Below are positions 1-7,849 of a stretch of 21,075 nt of DNA, piece by piece (the first letter of the stretch is position 1; each line of letters begins with the position of its first letter). The position numbers and the translations under genes are program-made. The notes below the pieces were generated by a model, which did no database searches, was not told where the DNA came from, and was given only the letters and a program-made list of their open reading frames with translations. Origin of the DNA: Patescibacteria group bacterium (lineage in GTDB: Bacteria > Patescibacteriota > Microgenomatia > Levybacterales > UBA12049); contig JAMCYD010000008.1 of NCBI GenBank assembly GCA_023473785.1, positions 1 through 21,075 of the forward strand. The letters run 5' to 3'.

Positions 1-162
1 ATGTCTCCTATCGGTAGTTTCCAAATAGGGCTTATCGCAGAGCATTTAGGAGTTGCTTTTGCGATGCAGCTTGGAGCATTAATTGTCTTGGTTTATGGAA
101 TGTATATATCTTTCAATAGCAAAAAAATCTCACAGACCTATGGCAGATATAAGTCAAAATAA
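1..162 (+). CDS. MFS transporter, C-terminal fragment
   Basis: This open frame enters from the left edge and ends in TAA at 160-162, giving 53 visible residues. They read as the last transmembrane helix of a major facilitator superfamily transporter: a Pro-Ile-Gly-Ser start, then a Gly/Ala-rich hydrophobic helix at about residues 15-40, then a short basic cytoplasmic tail. The pattern of 'SPIGS..IGLIAEHLGV.FAMQLGA' is typical of the loop and TM12 of EntS-like exporters. The ATG at position 1 is probably an internal methionine, because an MFS protein would have some 350 more residues upstream. It converges with the next gene, whose stop lies 17 bases away. The substrate cannot be inferred. The family call is moderate because only one helix is visible. 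Confidence 0.6.
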   Translation: MSPIGSFQIGLIAEHLGVAFAMQLGALIVLVYGMYISFNSKKISQTYGRYKSK

Positions 163-179
163 GCCTTAACCCCTGAAAT

Positions 180-3100
180 TTATTTATTCTTTTCCAAGAA
201 ATCTAGAGAGTCCTTGGCAGCTTTGTTAAATAAGGGTTGTATATTGTGGTTACTATCTGGATACAGATTAAGATCTGTTTTTTTGCCTAAAGTTTTTAAA
301 TCATTATATAGTTCAATCGACCATTCATAGGGGACTGTTTCATCGGATGTGCCATGATCTATTTGGATTGGCGTTTGAATATCCGAAAGGTAAGAGAGAG
401 GGGAAAGACTTTGCCAAAGCGCGGGGTTTTGATCTGGTGTTCCGAGTATCATAAATGTTTCCGAGTATGGAAATGGTCTTATTGTCATTTCCGGAAGTTG
501 TGATAAGTGAGACCTTGAGAACCATCTGATGGGGTCAATGACAGGCGCCCATAGAATTGCAGCCTTAACGCTTTTGCTAAGGTCTGGGTTTTTGCCTATG
601 ATTTCTAAGGTTTCCAGGGTAACCTCGCCTCCCATTGAATGCCCCCATAAGAAGATATTATTCTTGTCCGCTCCGTCAATATTTCCTATTGATGCGATTA
701 AATTCATTACGTCAATTGGGTATGCAAATCGCATAAGTGCCTTGTTGTCGATTTCCGACTTGCCGTTACCTCTATAGTCCGGTTTTAGAACTAAGAAGCC
801 ATGCGATGAAAAATAATCGGTAATCCCCTTGTAGGAGGTTATTGTGCTGTATTCTTTAGGGTCTATGTAGCCATGATTTACAATAAGAACCGGATATCCA
901 TTCTCAGGCTTGGGTGACTTTGGAATATTCATTAAGGCATATACTTTAAGCCCGTCAGAGGGGTAAGAAATCAGATAACTTGAGAAAAGCCCTGATGAGT
1001 CTACTTTTCTTTCGATATTTATTGTTCCGCCTTCGTAATTTCTATGCGAAAGACTGGAAATTGACAGTGGGAATAGCTTAATCTGATGTATTTTTTTTCT
1101 CCCGGACTCCAAGTAAAGATCTCTTTTTTCAAAGACAATGAAATCGCCTTCTTTAAAAACTTCGATATAATTTTTATCATTTTCCATCTTTTTTGCAATC
1201 TCTTTTTGTGCTTTTAGAGATGGTTGGGCAAAGGGGTCATTCAACAAGAAAACAATGATATCTGCCTTGTCAATTCCTACAGGAATGGTAAAAATCTTTT
1301 GTCTATGGGAAAGATGAGATCCGACATTGTTGGTAGCTGCGATGCTAAATTTCGCAGGGATGGACGATAAATAATCGTCAATGATTTCCCTGTTCGACTG
1401 TTGTTTAATGAACATATTTATATTTGGATTGCTGGTTCCCGGCAGTGGACCGAGCAGGTATGCAGATAAGAAAGCGAAAAAAATTACATAAGAAATGTAT
1501 ATATTAGCGGAGATTTTAGGAAACCTTTTTTTTAGATTATTAACTCCATATATTGCGGAAATAAATAAAAAAGGAATGATAGAAGAGGAATATTGGTAAT
1601 AAATTTTTTGAAGCTGAGTGTTTTTACTCAGAAGGTTTATTAATAAATCCGGAAAGGAAAAAATCAGGGTTAAGGGGTTTAAAAACGATAAGAAGCCCAA
1701 GGGCAGAAAAATGTTGAGAAGATAAAGCAACTGTTCTTTCTGTAGGACTGCGATTAATGTTTTCTGAGGGGAGAAAATGATATTTCCTATGATCTTCGTA
1801 GGAGACTCTCCAAAATCAGAATAATACGAGAGCGCAAAATGTTTTCCTCCTAATGCAGTTGGTATGGCTTGCCAGACTAAATAGTAAAAAATTGCAAAAG
1901 ATGCGATGGCTATCCCCGTCCCTAAGACTCTTTTTTTTTCGACGAAAAATACATATAGACCAAACAATCCCGTGATTATCCATATTTGCTCTTTGGCTAT
2001 AGAAGCTAGGGTTAGAAATATCAGAAATAAAATATATCTTTTTTGTTTCAAAAAATAGAAAGCGCCAAGGAAAAATGTAGTTGTCAGGGCAACAGGATGG
2101 AAATCGTATAAGTTAACAAATCCAACCAACGGGCTTATCAGGTATGCAAGCGAGAATACGAGGGTTAAATTTTTGTTTTTTAAAACAGAGCGGGCCAATA
2201 GATATACAAAAATTGCTCCAAGTCCTAAGATCACAGACTGAAGTAAAAGAAGCATTTTGGGGTGAGACCAGATAAAATATAAAGGAGAGATAAGAATTAA
2301 AATAAAATCCGCATGAAACGCAAGGCGGGAAATAATGTTCGTTCCGTTGGGGTCGGTAAGAGTAAAAATTCTTCCATGAGTTGTGTTCCAAACTGTCTGG
2401 TCCATATTACCTAAATCAAACCTGCCGGTGTAGAAATTATCGTATCTTAAGAAACTTGCGCTGGTAAAGTAAAAAATATACAAAATTATTAAGATTCCAA
2501 GTATGATTTCTTGACTATGTTCTCTTACGTAATCTTCTGCTTTTAAAAATATTTTGCTTTTCATACTGTGCCAGACAAATGTGCATACGAGAAATAAGAT
2601 TTCCGACAGGACAAGAATTATTCTGGAGTAAATTGCGGCAAACCCGGCAATTCGAAAAGTGAGTAGTTTGGTGAGACCTACTGTTATCGCCCCCTCCCGA
2701 ATTCCTAGTCCCATGGGCGTAATAAAAGAAACGTATCCTATGAGAAGGGAAAGAACGAAAAATCCAACATATGACAAAATTGATTTAAGGCTTAAGAATA
2801 CTATAGATACCATTGTGAGATAAGTTCCAAGGCCAAAGAAGAAAACAGATGCGATAGAAATAATAAGAAAAAATGTATTGGCTGAGGGAGTAAAGTCTGG
2901 AAGCAGATATTTTATGAAACCAGTCTGAAGTCTGTTTATTTTTTTATTAAACAAAAAAATAAGGGAGACTAGAAGAACGACTGCTGTTATCGATGGTATT
3001 ATAAATACAGAATAAGATTTGAGCAGTAAAACTTCTTCGAGTATAAAAGAGATTGAGAAAAGAGAAATTATCAAACAGGCAAGGATGAAGAATTCGATCT

Positions 3101-3509
3101 CGATTAAAAGCAAATGTGCTATTTCTTTTTTACCTATCCCCTTTTGAGAGAAGGCAGTACTTTTTCCCAGAAAGGACCAAATGTTTCCCGGAACAAATCG
3201 TTTAAGTTCTGCCATGCTCCACAAAAAGGATACCTCTTTGAATGGTATGTCATAACCTTTTTCCGCAAGAAGTTTTTTCCAAAGATAAGAGCGGATGAAG
3301 TAATAAAGTAAAAAACAGAAGACTGCAAACACAAGCGGCAAAACCGTAATTTCCTGAATGCTTTTGATAATTATTTGAGATTGGGGAATAATAAATTTAA
3401 CTATAAAAAAAAGAGCGAGAATGGAAATCGGCCAGCCTATGAAAAATCTTAAAAAAGTTAATAGCTTATCTTGTAAGTTTCTGTTGGACAGAACAGGATT
3501 ACTATTCAT
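180..3509 (-). CDS. Three-part membrane protein: flippase-like LPG_synthase_TM + DUF2079 + S9-type alpha/beta hydrolase
   Basis: The product has 1109 residues. Residues about 15-320 form a multi-helix region with the 'PMGLGIREGA' loop typical of the LPG synthase TM / UPF0104 flippase-like family. Residues about 335-800 match DUF2079, a family resembling GT-C glycosyltransferases, with Asp365 and Asp370 in the FDLGNMDQ motif of the first outer loop. Residues about 840-1109 are an alpha/beta hydrolase of prolyl-oligopeptidase/dienelactone-hydrolase type: an HGY oxyanion-type motif near 877, nucleophile Ser958 in GHSMGG, Asp1056 and His1088, so the triad is complete. The gene overlaps the permease by 8 bases (ATGAATAG) and ends the MacAB-like operon. 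In GT-C proteins the C-terminal soluble part faces outside the membrane, so the hydrolase is probably extracytoplasmic (inference). Each part is recognisable from family knowledge; the substrates and the joint function are unknown. The three-part combination is unusual. There is no frameshift or gap at the junctions. Confidence 0.85.
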   Translation of the reverse strand: MNSNPVLSNRNLQDKLLTFLRFFIGWPISILALFFIVKFIIPQSQIIIKSIQEITVLPLVFAVFCFLLYYFIRSYLWKKLLAEKGYDIPFKEVSFLWSMAELKRFVPGNIWSFLGKSTAFSQKGIGKKEIAHLLLIEIEFFILACLIISLFSISFILEEVLLLKSYSVFIIPSITAVVLLVSLIFLFNKKINRLQTGFIKYLLPDFTPSANTFFLIISIASVFFFGLGTYLTMVSIVFLSLKSILSYVGFFVLSLLIGYVSFITPMGLGIREGAITVGLTKLLTFRIAGFAAIYSRIILVLSEILFLVCTFVWHSMKSKIFLKAEDYVREHSQEIILGILIILYIFYFTSASFLRYDNFYTGRFDLGNMDQTVWNTTHGRIFTLTDPNGTNIISRLAFHADFILILISPLYFIWSHPKMLLLLQSVILGLGAIFVYLLARSVLKNKNLTLVFSLAYLISPLVGFVNLYDFHPVALTTTFFLGAFYFLKQKRYILFLIFLTLASIAKEQIWIITGLFGLYVFFVEKKRVLGTGIAIASFAIFYYLVWQAIPTALGGKHFALSYYSDFGESPTKIIGNIIFSPQKTLIAVLQKEQLLYLLNIFLPLGFLSFLNPLTLIFSFPDLLINLLSKNTQLQKIYYQYSSSIIPFLFISAIYGVNNLKKRFPKISANIYISYVIFFAFLSAYLLGPLPGTSNPNINMFIKQQSNREIIDDYLSSIPAKFSIAATNNVGSHLSHRQKIFTIPVGIDKADIIVFLLNDPFAQPSLKAQKEIAKKMENDKNYIEVFKEGDFIVFEKRDLYLESGRKKIHQIKLFPLSISSLSHRNYEGGTINIERKVDSSGLFSSYLISYPSDGLKVYALMNIPKSPKPENGYPVLIVNHGYIDPKEYSTITSYKGITDYFSSHGFLVLKPDYRGNGKSEIDNKALMRFAYPIDVMNLIASIGNIDGADKNNIFLWGHSMGGEVTLETLEIIGKNPDLSKSVKAAILWAPVIDPIRWFSRSHLSQLPEMTIRPFPYSETFMILGTPDQNPALWQSLSPLSYLSDIQTPIQIDHGTSDETVPYEWSIELYNDLKTLGKKTDLNLYPDSNHNIQPLFNKAAKDSLDFLEKNK

Positions 3510-4692
3510 ATCTTAACGCTTCGATAGGAGACAGTTTCGACGCTCTTATAGCCGGAGCCATTCCAAAGACAATTCCAACCGCTGCTGAAAAACAAAAGGC
3601 CAGTAGAACCGACCAAAGGGTTACTTGCGATACGAAAAATTTCGAAAGAGTAAATGAAGCAGCAAGGCCAAAAATAATCCCAATTATTCCTCCTCCTATT
3701 GAGAGAATAACTGCTTCAAGTAGAAATTGTTTAAGAATATCACTTCTTTTTGCTCCCAATGCCTTCCGTAGGCCAATTTCTTTGGTTCTTTCGGTTACTG
3801 ATACAAGCATAATATTTGCTACGCCTATTCCTCCGACCAGAAGGGAAATAGCCGCTATTCCTCCAAGCGCTAAAGACAGCATGTTTGTAATATTTGATAT
3901 GGTAGTAGCAAGAGTATCTCCTGTTTGGATACTAAAATCATCCGTAGTCAGTCTTTTTAAAAGAGTGTCTTTAATTTGTTTTTTGACAACAGGAACAAGT
4001 GATTCGGAATTTGCGTTAACCGCTATTTCGGTTATACTATCAATTCCAAACTGAGAATGCATTACTACAATAGGAACGTAAGCAACATTGTCGTGATCAA
4101 CGCCTAAGGTAATTCCAGTTTTTTCGGCCACACCGACTACGGTATATGTTTGGTTACCTAGGAAAATTTTTTTTCCTATCGCGCGCTCCTTGTCAAAAAA
4201 TTTTGTATACATTGTATATCCTATTACCGTAACTTTTGAACCGGATTGTTCCTGTCCCAGTGTAAAAAAAATTCCCTGAGCAAGTTTCATACTTATTACG
4301 GTTTTGGGATAGTTAGAAGTGGTGCCTATTACGTAAATATTTTTATCTAATATATTTTTGTATTTTGCATTTGTTGCGGTTTCAGATATGGGGGATACTT
4401 CCGCAGTTGAAATCAGCCTTGTTTTCAGATTTCTGGCATCTTGGAGTATCAGCTTATTGGATGAACCTGGACCAAAAGCGGTAGCTAAGGAATTACCAGG
4501 CAATACGTCTATGATATTAGGTCCTAATGAAGAAATTTCTTTGGTAATATATCCTTGGAGTCCTGAGCCGATTGACACTAATAGAATTATAGAAAAAACA
4601 CCAATTATTACGCCTAGGGTAGTTAAAAAACTTCTTAATTTATTTATTACTATTGCTTTCCATGACAAAATTAAAAGTTCTGAAAAATTCAT
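3502..4692 (-). CDS. MacB-type ABC transporter permease (FtsX family)
   Basis: The product has 396 residues with the classic MacB/FtsX permease layout: a first helix at about residues 17-45 (after 'NKLRSFLTTLGVIIGV'), a large extracytoplasmic MacB_PCD domain at about 46-265, and three C-terminal helices at about 275-300, 322-350 and 360-385. The cytoplasmic coupling motif 'RTKEIGLRKALGAKRSDIL' sits after helix 2, and the protein ends in 'RASKLSPIEALRYE', as is usual in the family. The ATPase is encoded separately just upstream with a 4-base ATGA overlap; the downstream fusion protein overlaps by 8 bases. Such tripartite systems use mechanotransmission to push substrates out of the periplasmic or outer-membrane side. 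Substrates range from peptides to antibiotics to lipoproteins, and nothing here picks one. Confidence 0.93.
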   Translation of the reverse strand: MNFSELLILSWKAIVINKLRSFLTTLGVIIGVFSIILLVSIGSGLQGYITKEISSLGPNIIDVLPGNSLATAFGPGSSNKLILQDARNLKTRLISTAEVSPISETATNAKYKNILDKNIYVIGTTSNYPKTVISMKLAQGIFFTLGQEQSGSKVTVIGYTMYTKFFDKERAIGKKIFLGNQTYTVVGVAEKTGITLGVDHDNVAYVPIVVMHSQFGIDSITEIAVNANSESLVPVVKKQIKDTLLKRLTTDDFSIQTGDTLATTISNITNMLSLALGGIAAISLLVGGIGVANIMLVSVTERTKEIGLRKALGAKRSDILKQFLLEAVILSIGGGIIGIIFGLAASFTLSKFFVSQVTLWSVLLAFCFSAAVGIVFGMAPAIRASKLSPIEALRYE

Positions 4693-5375
4693 GGTTTGTT
4701 AATCAACCTTCCGTCCTCAAGGTGCCAAATTTTTTTTGCTTGTGCTGCAATATCGTGTTCATGAGTTATGAGAACGATAGTTTTTCCTTCCTTGTTTAAA
4801 GCCTTTAAGGTTTTCATAACGTCATCTCCGGATTTTATGTCTAAATTACCCGTAGGTTCATCTGCCAGTATCAATTCTGGATCGTTCATCAGAGCTCTGG
4901 CTATAGTAACTCTTTGCTGTTGTCCTCCGGACATTTGATTTGGTTTTTTGTTTAAATGATCTTCAAGGCCAAGCTCAGTAAGTAACTCAACTGCCTTTTC
5001 GGTTCTTTCTTTAGATCCAACGCCGGCGTAAATTGCCGGTAAGATAACATTTTCTACCGCTGTGCTTCTGGGCAAGAGGTTAAATTGTTGGAAAACAAAG
5101 CCTATCTCTTTATTTCTCTGGAAAGCCAGTTCGTCTTCTGCCAGTTTTGAAACATCAGTTCCGTTTAGCACATATTTTCCAGATGTAGGGTTGTCCAAAA
5201 GGCCAATTATATGCATAAGAGTTGATTTTCCGCTTCCAGACCTCCCTGTTATTGCGATAAAGTCGCCGCGCTTAACAACGAGGTCAATATCGCTTAGCGC
5301 TACTGTTTTTACGTCCAAAGAGTCGTATATTTTGGTAATGTCAACCATTTTTATTATGTCGTCTGTTGTTTTCAT
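4689..5375 (-). CDS. MacB/LolD-type ABC transporter ATP-binding protein
   Basis: The product has 228 residues, the normal length for a LolD/MacB-class ATPase. Walker A is GRSGSGKST at residues 44-52, the Q-loop is at Gln96-Gln97, the signature MSGGQQQR is at 148-155, Walker B LILADE is at 168-173 with catalytic Glu173, and the switch histidine is His205 in 'LITHEHD'. The stretch 'ADEPTGNLD' is typical of this subfamily. It should energise the permease encoded next, with which it shares an ATGA overlap. It starts 5 bases after the adaptor stop. No Shine-Dalgarno is visible, so translation probably depends on coupling. Confidence 0.95.
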   Translation of the reverse strand: MKTTDDIIKMVDITKIYDSLDVKTVALSDIDLVVKRGDFIAITGRSGSGKSTLMHIIGLLDNPTSGKYVLNGTDVSKLAEDELAFQRNKEIGFVFQQFNLLPRSTAVENVILPAIYAGVGSKERTEKAVELLTELGLEDHLNKKPNQMSGGQQQRVTIARALMNDPELILADEPTGNLDIKSGDDVMKTLKALNKEGKTIVLITHEHDIAAQAKKIWHLEDGRLINKP

Positions 5376-5380
5376 GCTGG

Positions 5381-6451
5381 TTAATTTTTAACTATTAAAT
5401 TTTGAGGAACTGAAGTTGGATCTATGACAACAGTATCTCCTTTCGACAAGCCGGATAAAACTTGCGCTTGGGTATCGTTTTGTAGACCAAGTTTAACTTT
5501 TGTTTTTTTATATTTTTTTTCCGAACGTTTATAGACTGTGTTATCGTCCATTACACTAGATGCGGGAATAGCTAAAACTTGGTTTTTTGTGGCGATTATT
5601 ACGTCGGCATTTCCGCTCATTCCAACTCTGTAATTTTGATCAAGGGGAAGATTAGAGTTGACGTAATATGCCGTTCCGTTTGAAGATGTTGTATGACTTA
5701 CGAAATCTATTTTAACTACTGTTTCCATCAGTGTTTTACCAGGAAAAGCATCTAGCACTATTTTAACTTTTTGGCCTAAACTGATTAGCCCTACGTCAGA
5801 CTGATCGACTTCAAGTTTAAATACCAAGGATTTTGGGTCGGTAACAGTGAAGATTGTAAGAGCAGTTACATTCATTCCGGCTGTGTCTGCATCGGTCCTA
5901 GTTATAATTCCGTCAATTGGAGAATATAGGTTGTAATTGGAGACGGCTTTTTGCGCAATTACCATATTGTCGTAAGCCTTATTTTGTGTGGCGTCCAAAG
6001 CTGTTCTTTTCACTTTTTGGTCGTAACTTTCGGTAGCATTTGTGTTACCGCTATAGTATTGTTCCGATGCTGCTTTTGCGGCTGTAAAGTCTTGCTGTGC
6101 CTGTCTAAAAGCGGCCCACAAGTTGTCCTTGTTCAAGGAGGCTATAAGCTGTCCTTTTTGAACTGTGTCTCCGACTTTTACTCCTAAGTAATCTAACGTA
6201 CCGCCAGCTTGGAAAGTTAAATTAACTGAATTATCCGAATCAACTTTTCCCGTTACCGAAACAGTCTTAACGATATCTTTAATCGATGCGCTTTCGGTCA
6301 AGATTGGTTTTTGAGATTTAGGTACTAAAAAATAGCCTGAAATGATGAGGATAGCTATAACAACCAGAGAAATTTTCTTGTGGTTTAATATTAAAGATTT
6401 TATTCGAGCAAATAAGAGTTTGAATTTCGTCATAAGTTTCGATGTTATCAT
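5381..6451 (-). CDS. MacA/HlyD-like periplasmic adaptor (membrane fusion protein)
   Basis: The product has 356 residues. A basic N-terminus is followed by one transmembrane anchor at about residues 28-45, then a split lipoyl-like domain (first half around 'GTLDYLGVKVGDTVQKGQLIASL', second half around 'YSPIDGIITRTDADTAGM'). Between them lies a helical hairpin at about 105-170 that is short for the family, then beta-barrel and membrane-proximal domains. This is the adaptor of a tripartite MacAB-type ABC exporter and heads the operon with the ATPase and permease. The ATG lies only 5 nt after the end of tRNA-Arg on the same strand, with no Shine-Dalgarno. A second ATG at codon 7 (6431-6433) is possible but also has none. 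Transcription most likely begins at the tRNA promoter, and tRNA 3' processing would release the mRNA. The short hairpin and absence of a TolC-like gene here suggest a Gram-positive-like envelope (inference). Confidence 0.88.
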   Translation of the reverse strand: MITSKLMTKFKLLFARIKSLILNHKKISLVVIAILIISGYFLVPKSQKPILTESASIKDIVKTVSVTGKVDSDNSVNLTFQAGGTLDYLGVKVGDTVQKGQLIASLNKDNLWAAFRQAQQDFTAAKAASEQYYSGNTNATESYDQKVKRTALDATQNKAYDNMVIAQKAVSNYNLYSPIDGIITRTDADTAGMNVTALTIFTVTDPKSLVFKLEVDQSDVGLISLGQKVKIVLDAFPGKTLMETVVKIDFVSHTTSSNGTAYYVNSNLPLDQNYRVGMSGNADVIIATKNQVLAIPASSVMDDNTVYKRSEKKYKKTKVKLGLQNDTQAQVLSGLSKGDTVVIDPTSVPQNLIVKN

Positions 6452-6456
6452 AATTG

Positions 6457-6529
6457 CGCGCCTGAAGGGAGTCGAACCCCCAACCCCTTCGTCCGAAGCG
6501 AAGTGCTCTATCCATTGAGCTACAGGCGC
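6457..6529 (-). tRNA. tRNA-Arg (anticodon TCG)
   Basis: A full 73-nt cloverleaf is seen on the minus strand: a 7-bp acceptor stem (GCGCCTG pairing with CAGGCGC), D-stem GCTC/GAGC, anticodon stem CTTCG/CGAAG around loop CTTCGGA (anticodon TCG), a 5-nt variable loop, a T-arm with TTCGACT, and discriminator G. CCA is not encoded; the following bases are CAA. It is the first element of the transcription unit carrying the MacAB-like operon, whose first ATG lies 5 nt downstream. Confidence 0.96.
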
Positions 6530-6531
6530 AG

Positions 6532-6560
6532 TTGCAATATTAACTTAATGTAGTATACTA
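6532..6560. promoter_or_regulatory. Bidirectional tRNA promoter with a palindromic -10 (TAGTATACTA)
   Basis: The 10-bp perfect palindrome TAGTATACTA at 6551-6560 reads TATACT on both strands. On the plus strand a TTGCAA -35 lies at 6532-6537 with a 16-bp spacer, placing the start about 24 nt before tRNA-Lys. On the minus strand the same palindrome lies about 21 nt before tRNA-Arg, with only a weak TTTATT 17 bp further up as -35. The placement midway between two divergent tRNA genes supports a shared promoter. Confidence 0.6.
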
Positions 6561-6589
6561 AATATTGAAAAATTAATAAAGTTTTTCAT

Positions 6590-6662
6590 GGGCCGCTAGC
6601 TCAACTGGCAGAGCAATTCCCTCTTAAGGAATCGGTTCGGCGTTCGACTCGCCGGCGGCTCA
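6590..6662 (+). tRNA. tRNA-Lys (anticodon CTT)
   Basis: A 73-nt cloverleaf: acceptor GGGCCGC/GCGGCTC (one G-T pair), D-stem GCTC/GAGC, anticodon stem ATTCC/GGAAT around CTCTTAA (anticodon CTT), T-stem CGGCG/CGCCG with loop TTCGACT, and discriminator A. CCA is not encoded in full (CAC follows the last paired base pairings as A-C-A). It is divergent from tRNA-Arg. A second lysine tRNA, with anticodon TTT, lies at 19617. Confidence 0.96.
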
Positions 6663-6677
6663 CAATATTAAACAAAA

Positions 6678-6715
6678 AGGTAGCGAATCTATTTCACCTT
6701 TCAGGTAGCGATTCT
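6678..6715. repeat. Imperfect 13-bp direct repeat downstream of tRNA-Lys
   Basis: AGGTAGCGAATCT at 6678-6690 recurs as AGGTAGCGATTCT at 6703-6715, with one mismatch and starts 25 bp apart. A weak inverted pair (AAAGGT at 6676, ACCTTT at 6696) overlaps it. No T-run follows, so it is not an obvious terminator. Its function is unknown and it may be chance. Confidence 0.35.
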
Positions 6716-6835
6716 TTAACATACCGCAAGGTAAGTTACAATCAACGACATAATGCGTTTGTACGAAAATAAAGAATAAAGTTGTAATTGTAGCCAGAAT
6801 CCTTGAAGGAATTAAAAATGAAGAAATGAAAATTT

Positions 6836-7060
6836 ATGTACACGTTGGATGAAAAAATTATGAATTTAACTGAAGCAATAAGGGAAAATTTAGTCGTTAG
6901 GTCTTGGGATCCAGATTATCCAGGATTTCGTAGCAAATGGAGGTTAGTGCAAAGAATTGAGGGTAATAGCCTTATAGTTACTGGAGAAGAATACACCCGT
7001 ACAGAAGCTCAAGATCTAATTAATCTTCTTGAAAGAGCTAAAATAGATCAGTCTTTATAA
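6836..7060 (+). CDS. Small hypothetical protein, 74 residues
   Basis: I do not recognise a family. The 74-residue product is soluble and mixed in charge, with 'SWDPDYPGFRSKWRLVQRIEG' in the middle (about residues 23-43) and a C-terminal amphipathic helix 'RTEAQDLINLLERAK' (about 55-69), which reads like a real protein rather than random translation. A stop lies three codons upstream of the ATG, so 6836 is the first possible ATG; another is at codon 9 (6860). Neither has a clear Shine-Dalgarno. A purine-rich AAGGA further up serves only a three-codon frame. The gene is alone between tRNA-Lys and the convergent rnhB. Confidence 0.5.
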   Translation: MYTLDEKIMNLTEAIRENLVVRSWDPDYPGFRSKWRLVQRIEGNSLIVTGEEYTRTEAQDLINLLERAKIDQSL

Positions 7061-7117
7061 ATGAAATAAGATAAAGTTCGTATTTACGCCTGTGGATATT
7101 TTTAAAATGATAGCGCT

Positions 7118-7840
7118 CTATAAAAATTTCTGAAGATTAAAAGATTTTCGATGAATTTTGGAAAGACCGTAGTTTTTCAATGCTTCGCGGTGCTCTTTCG
7201 TCCCATAGCCTTTATTTTTCGCAAGTTCGTAACCCGGGTATTTATTGTGGAGTTTTTTCATCAGTCTGTCTCTGTAAACTTTCGCAATAATTGAGGCAGC
7301 AGCGATTGATACGCTTTTTTGATCGCCTTTGATAATTGCCTTTTGATTTATAAGCCCAACCCCGCGAATATAGCGAGCGGGAAAGCCGTCTGCTAAAACA
7401 AAAATCTGAGGCTTCTCTTTGATCTGCTTAGGAATTTGTTCAAGGATTGTCTTTACGACTTTTCTAACTGCCATCTGACTTGCCTTGCCTATTCCCAGTC
7501 TATTTATGGTTGTAACTCCAATTACCGAAACAGCATGCAAAAGCGCTTCGTTTTTTATTTCTTTTTCCAGTTTTTCTCTTTTTTTAGGACTGAGAAGTTT
7601 AGAATCATTTATATGTGAAAGGACGCTGTTTGTAAGAAGCCGATAAGAAGTTTTTTTGCCAAAGACTACTGCGCCAGCTATAACCGGTCCTGCGAAGGAG
7701 CCTCTTCCTACCTCATCAACTCCCAAGACATAAAGACAGCCCTTTTTCCAAAGTTTTCTTTCTTCTTTTAAATTCGGTTTACTTATAATATATATTATAA
7801 CACTCTGTTTGACAGGGGAGTCTATATCTGCTAGCATCAT
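7118..7840 (-). CDS. rnhB: Ribonuclease HII
   Basis: RNase HII cleaves the RNA strand of RNA-DNA hybrids and incises at single ribonucleotides in DNA. The product is 240 residues as written. The active-site motif DEVGRG is at 42-47 (Asp42, Glu43), with further conserved segments 'FVLADGFPAR' and 'SIAAASIIAKVYRDRLM', whose aspartates complete the metal site, and the family ending 'GYELAKNKGYGTKEHREAL'. The start is uncertain. The first ATG gives about 20 more N-terminal residues than is usual, and it lies 9 bases from the divergent gene's ATG. A TATAAT on the minus strand at 7794-7799 lies within this extension, so a later, non-ATG start (near the ATA at 7784-7786, giving '?SKPNLKEERKLW') is conceivable. 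The function is secure. Confidence 0.93.
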   Translation of the reverse strand: MMLADIDSPVKQSVIIYIISKPNLKEERKLWKKGCLYVLGVDEVGRGSFAGPVIAGAVVFGKKTSYRLLTNSVLSHINDSKLLSPKKREKLEKEIKNEALLHAVSVIGVTTINRLGIGKASQMAVRKVVKTILEQIPKQIKEKPQIFVLADGFPARYIRGVGLINQKAIIKGDQKSVSIAAASIIAKVYRDRLMKKLHNKYPGYELAKNKGYGTKEHREALKNYGLSKIHRKSFNLQKFL

Positions 7841-7849
7841 AAAATATTT

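Noticed and set aside
7809..7837. A TTGACA-based promoter for the YvlD-like gene
   Set aside because: The only element at 17 bp is TAGCAT, a poor -10, and TTGACA alone occurs easily by chance in AT-rich DNA.
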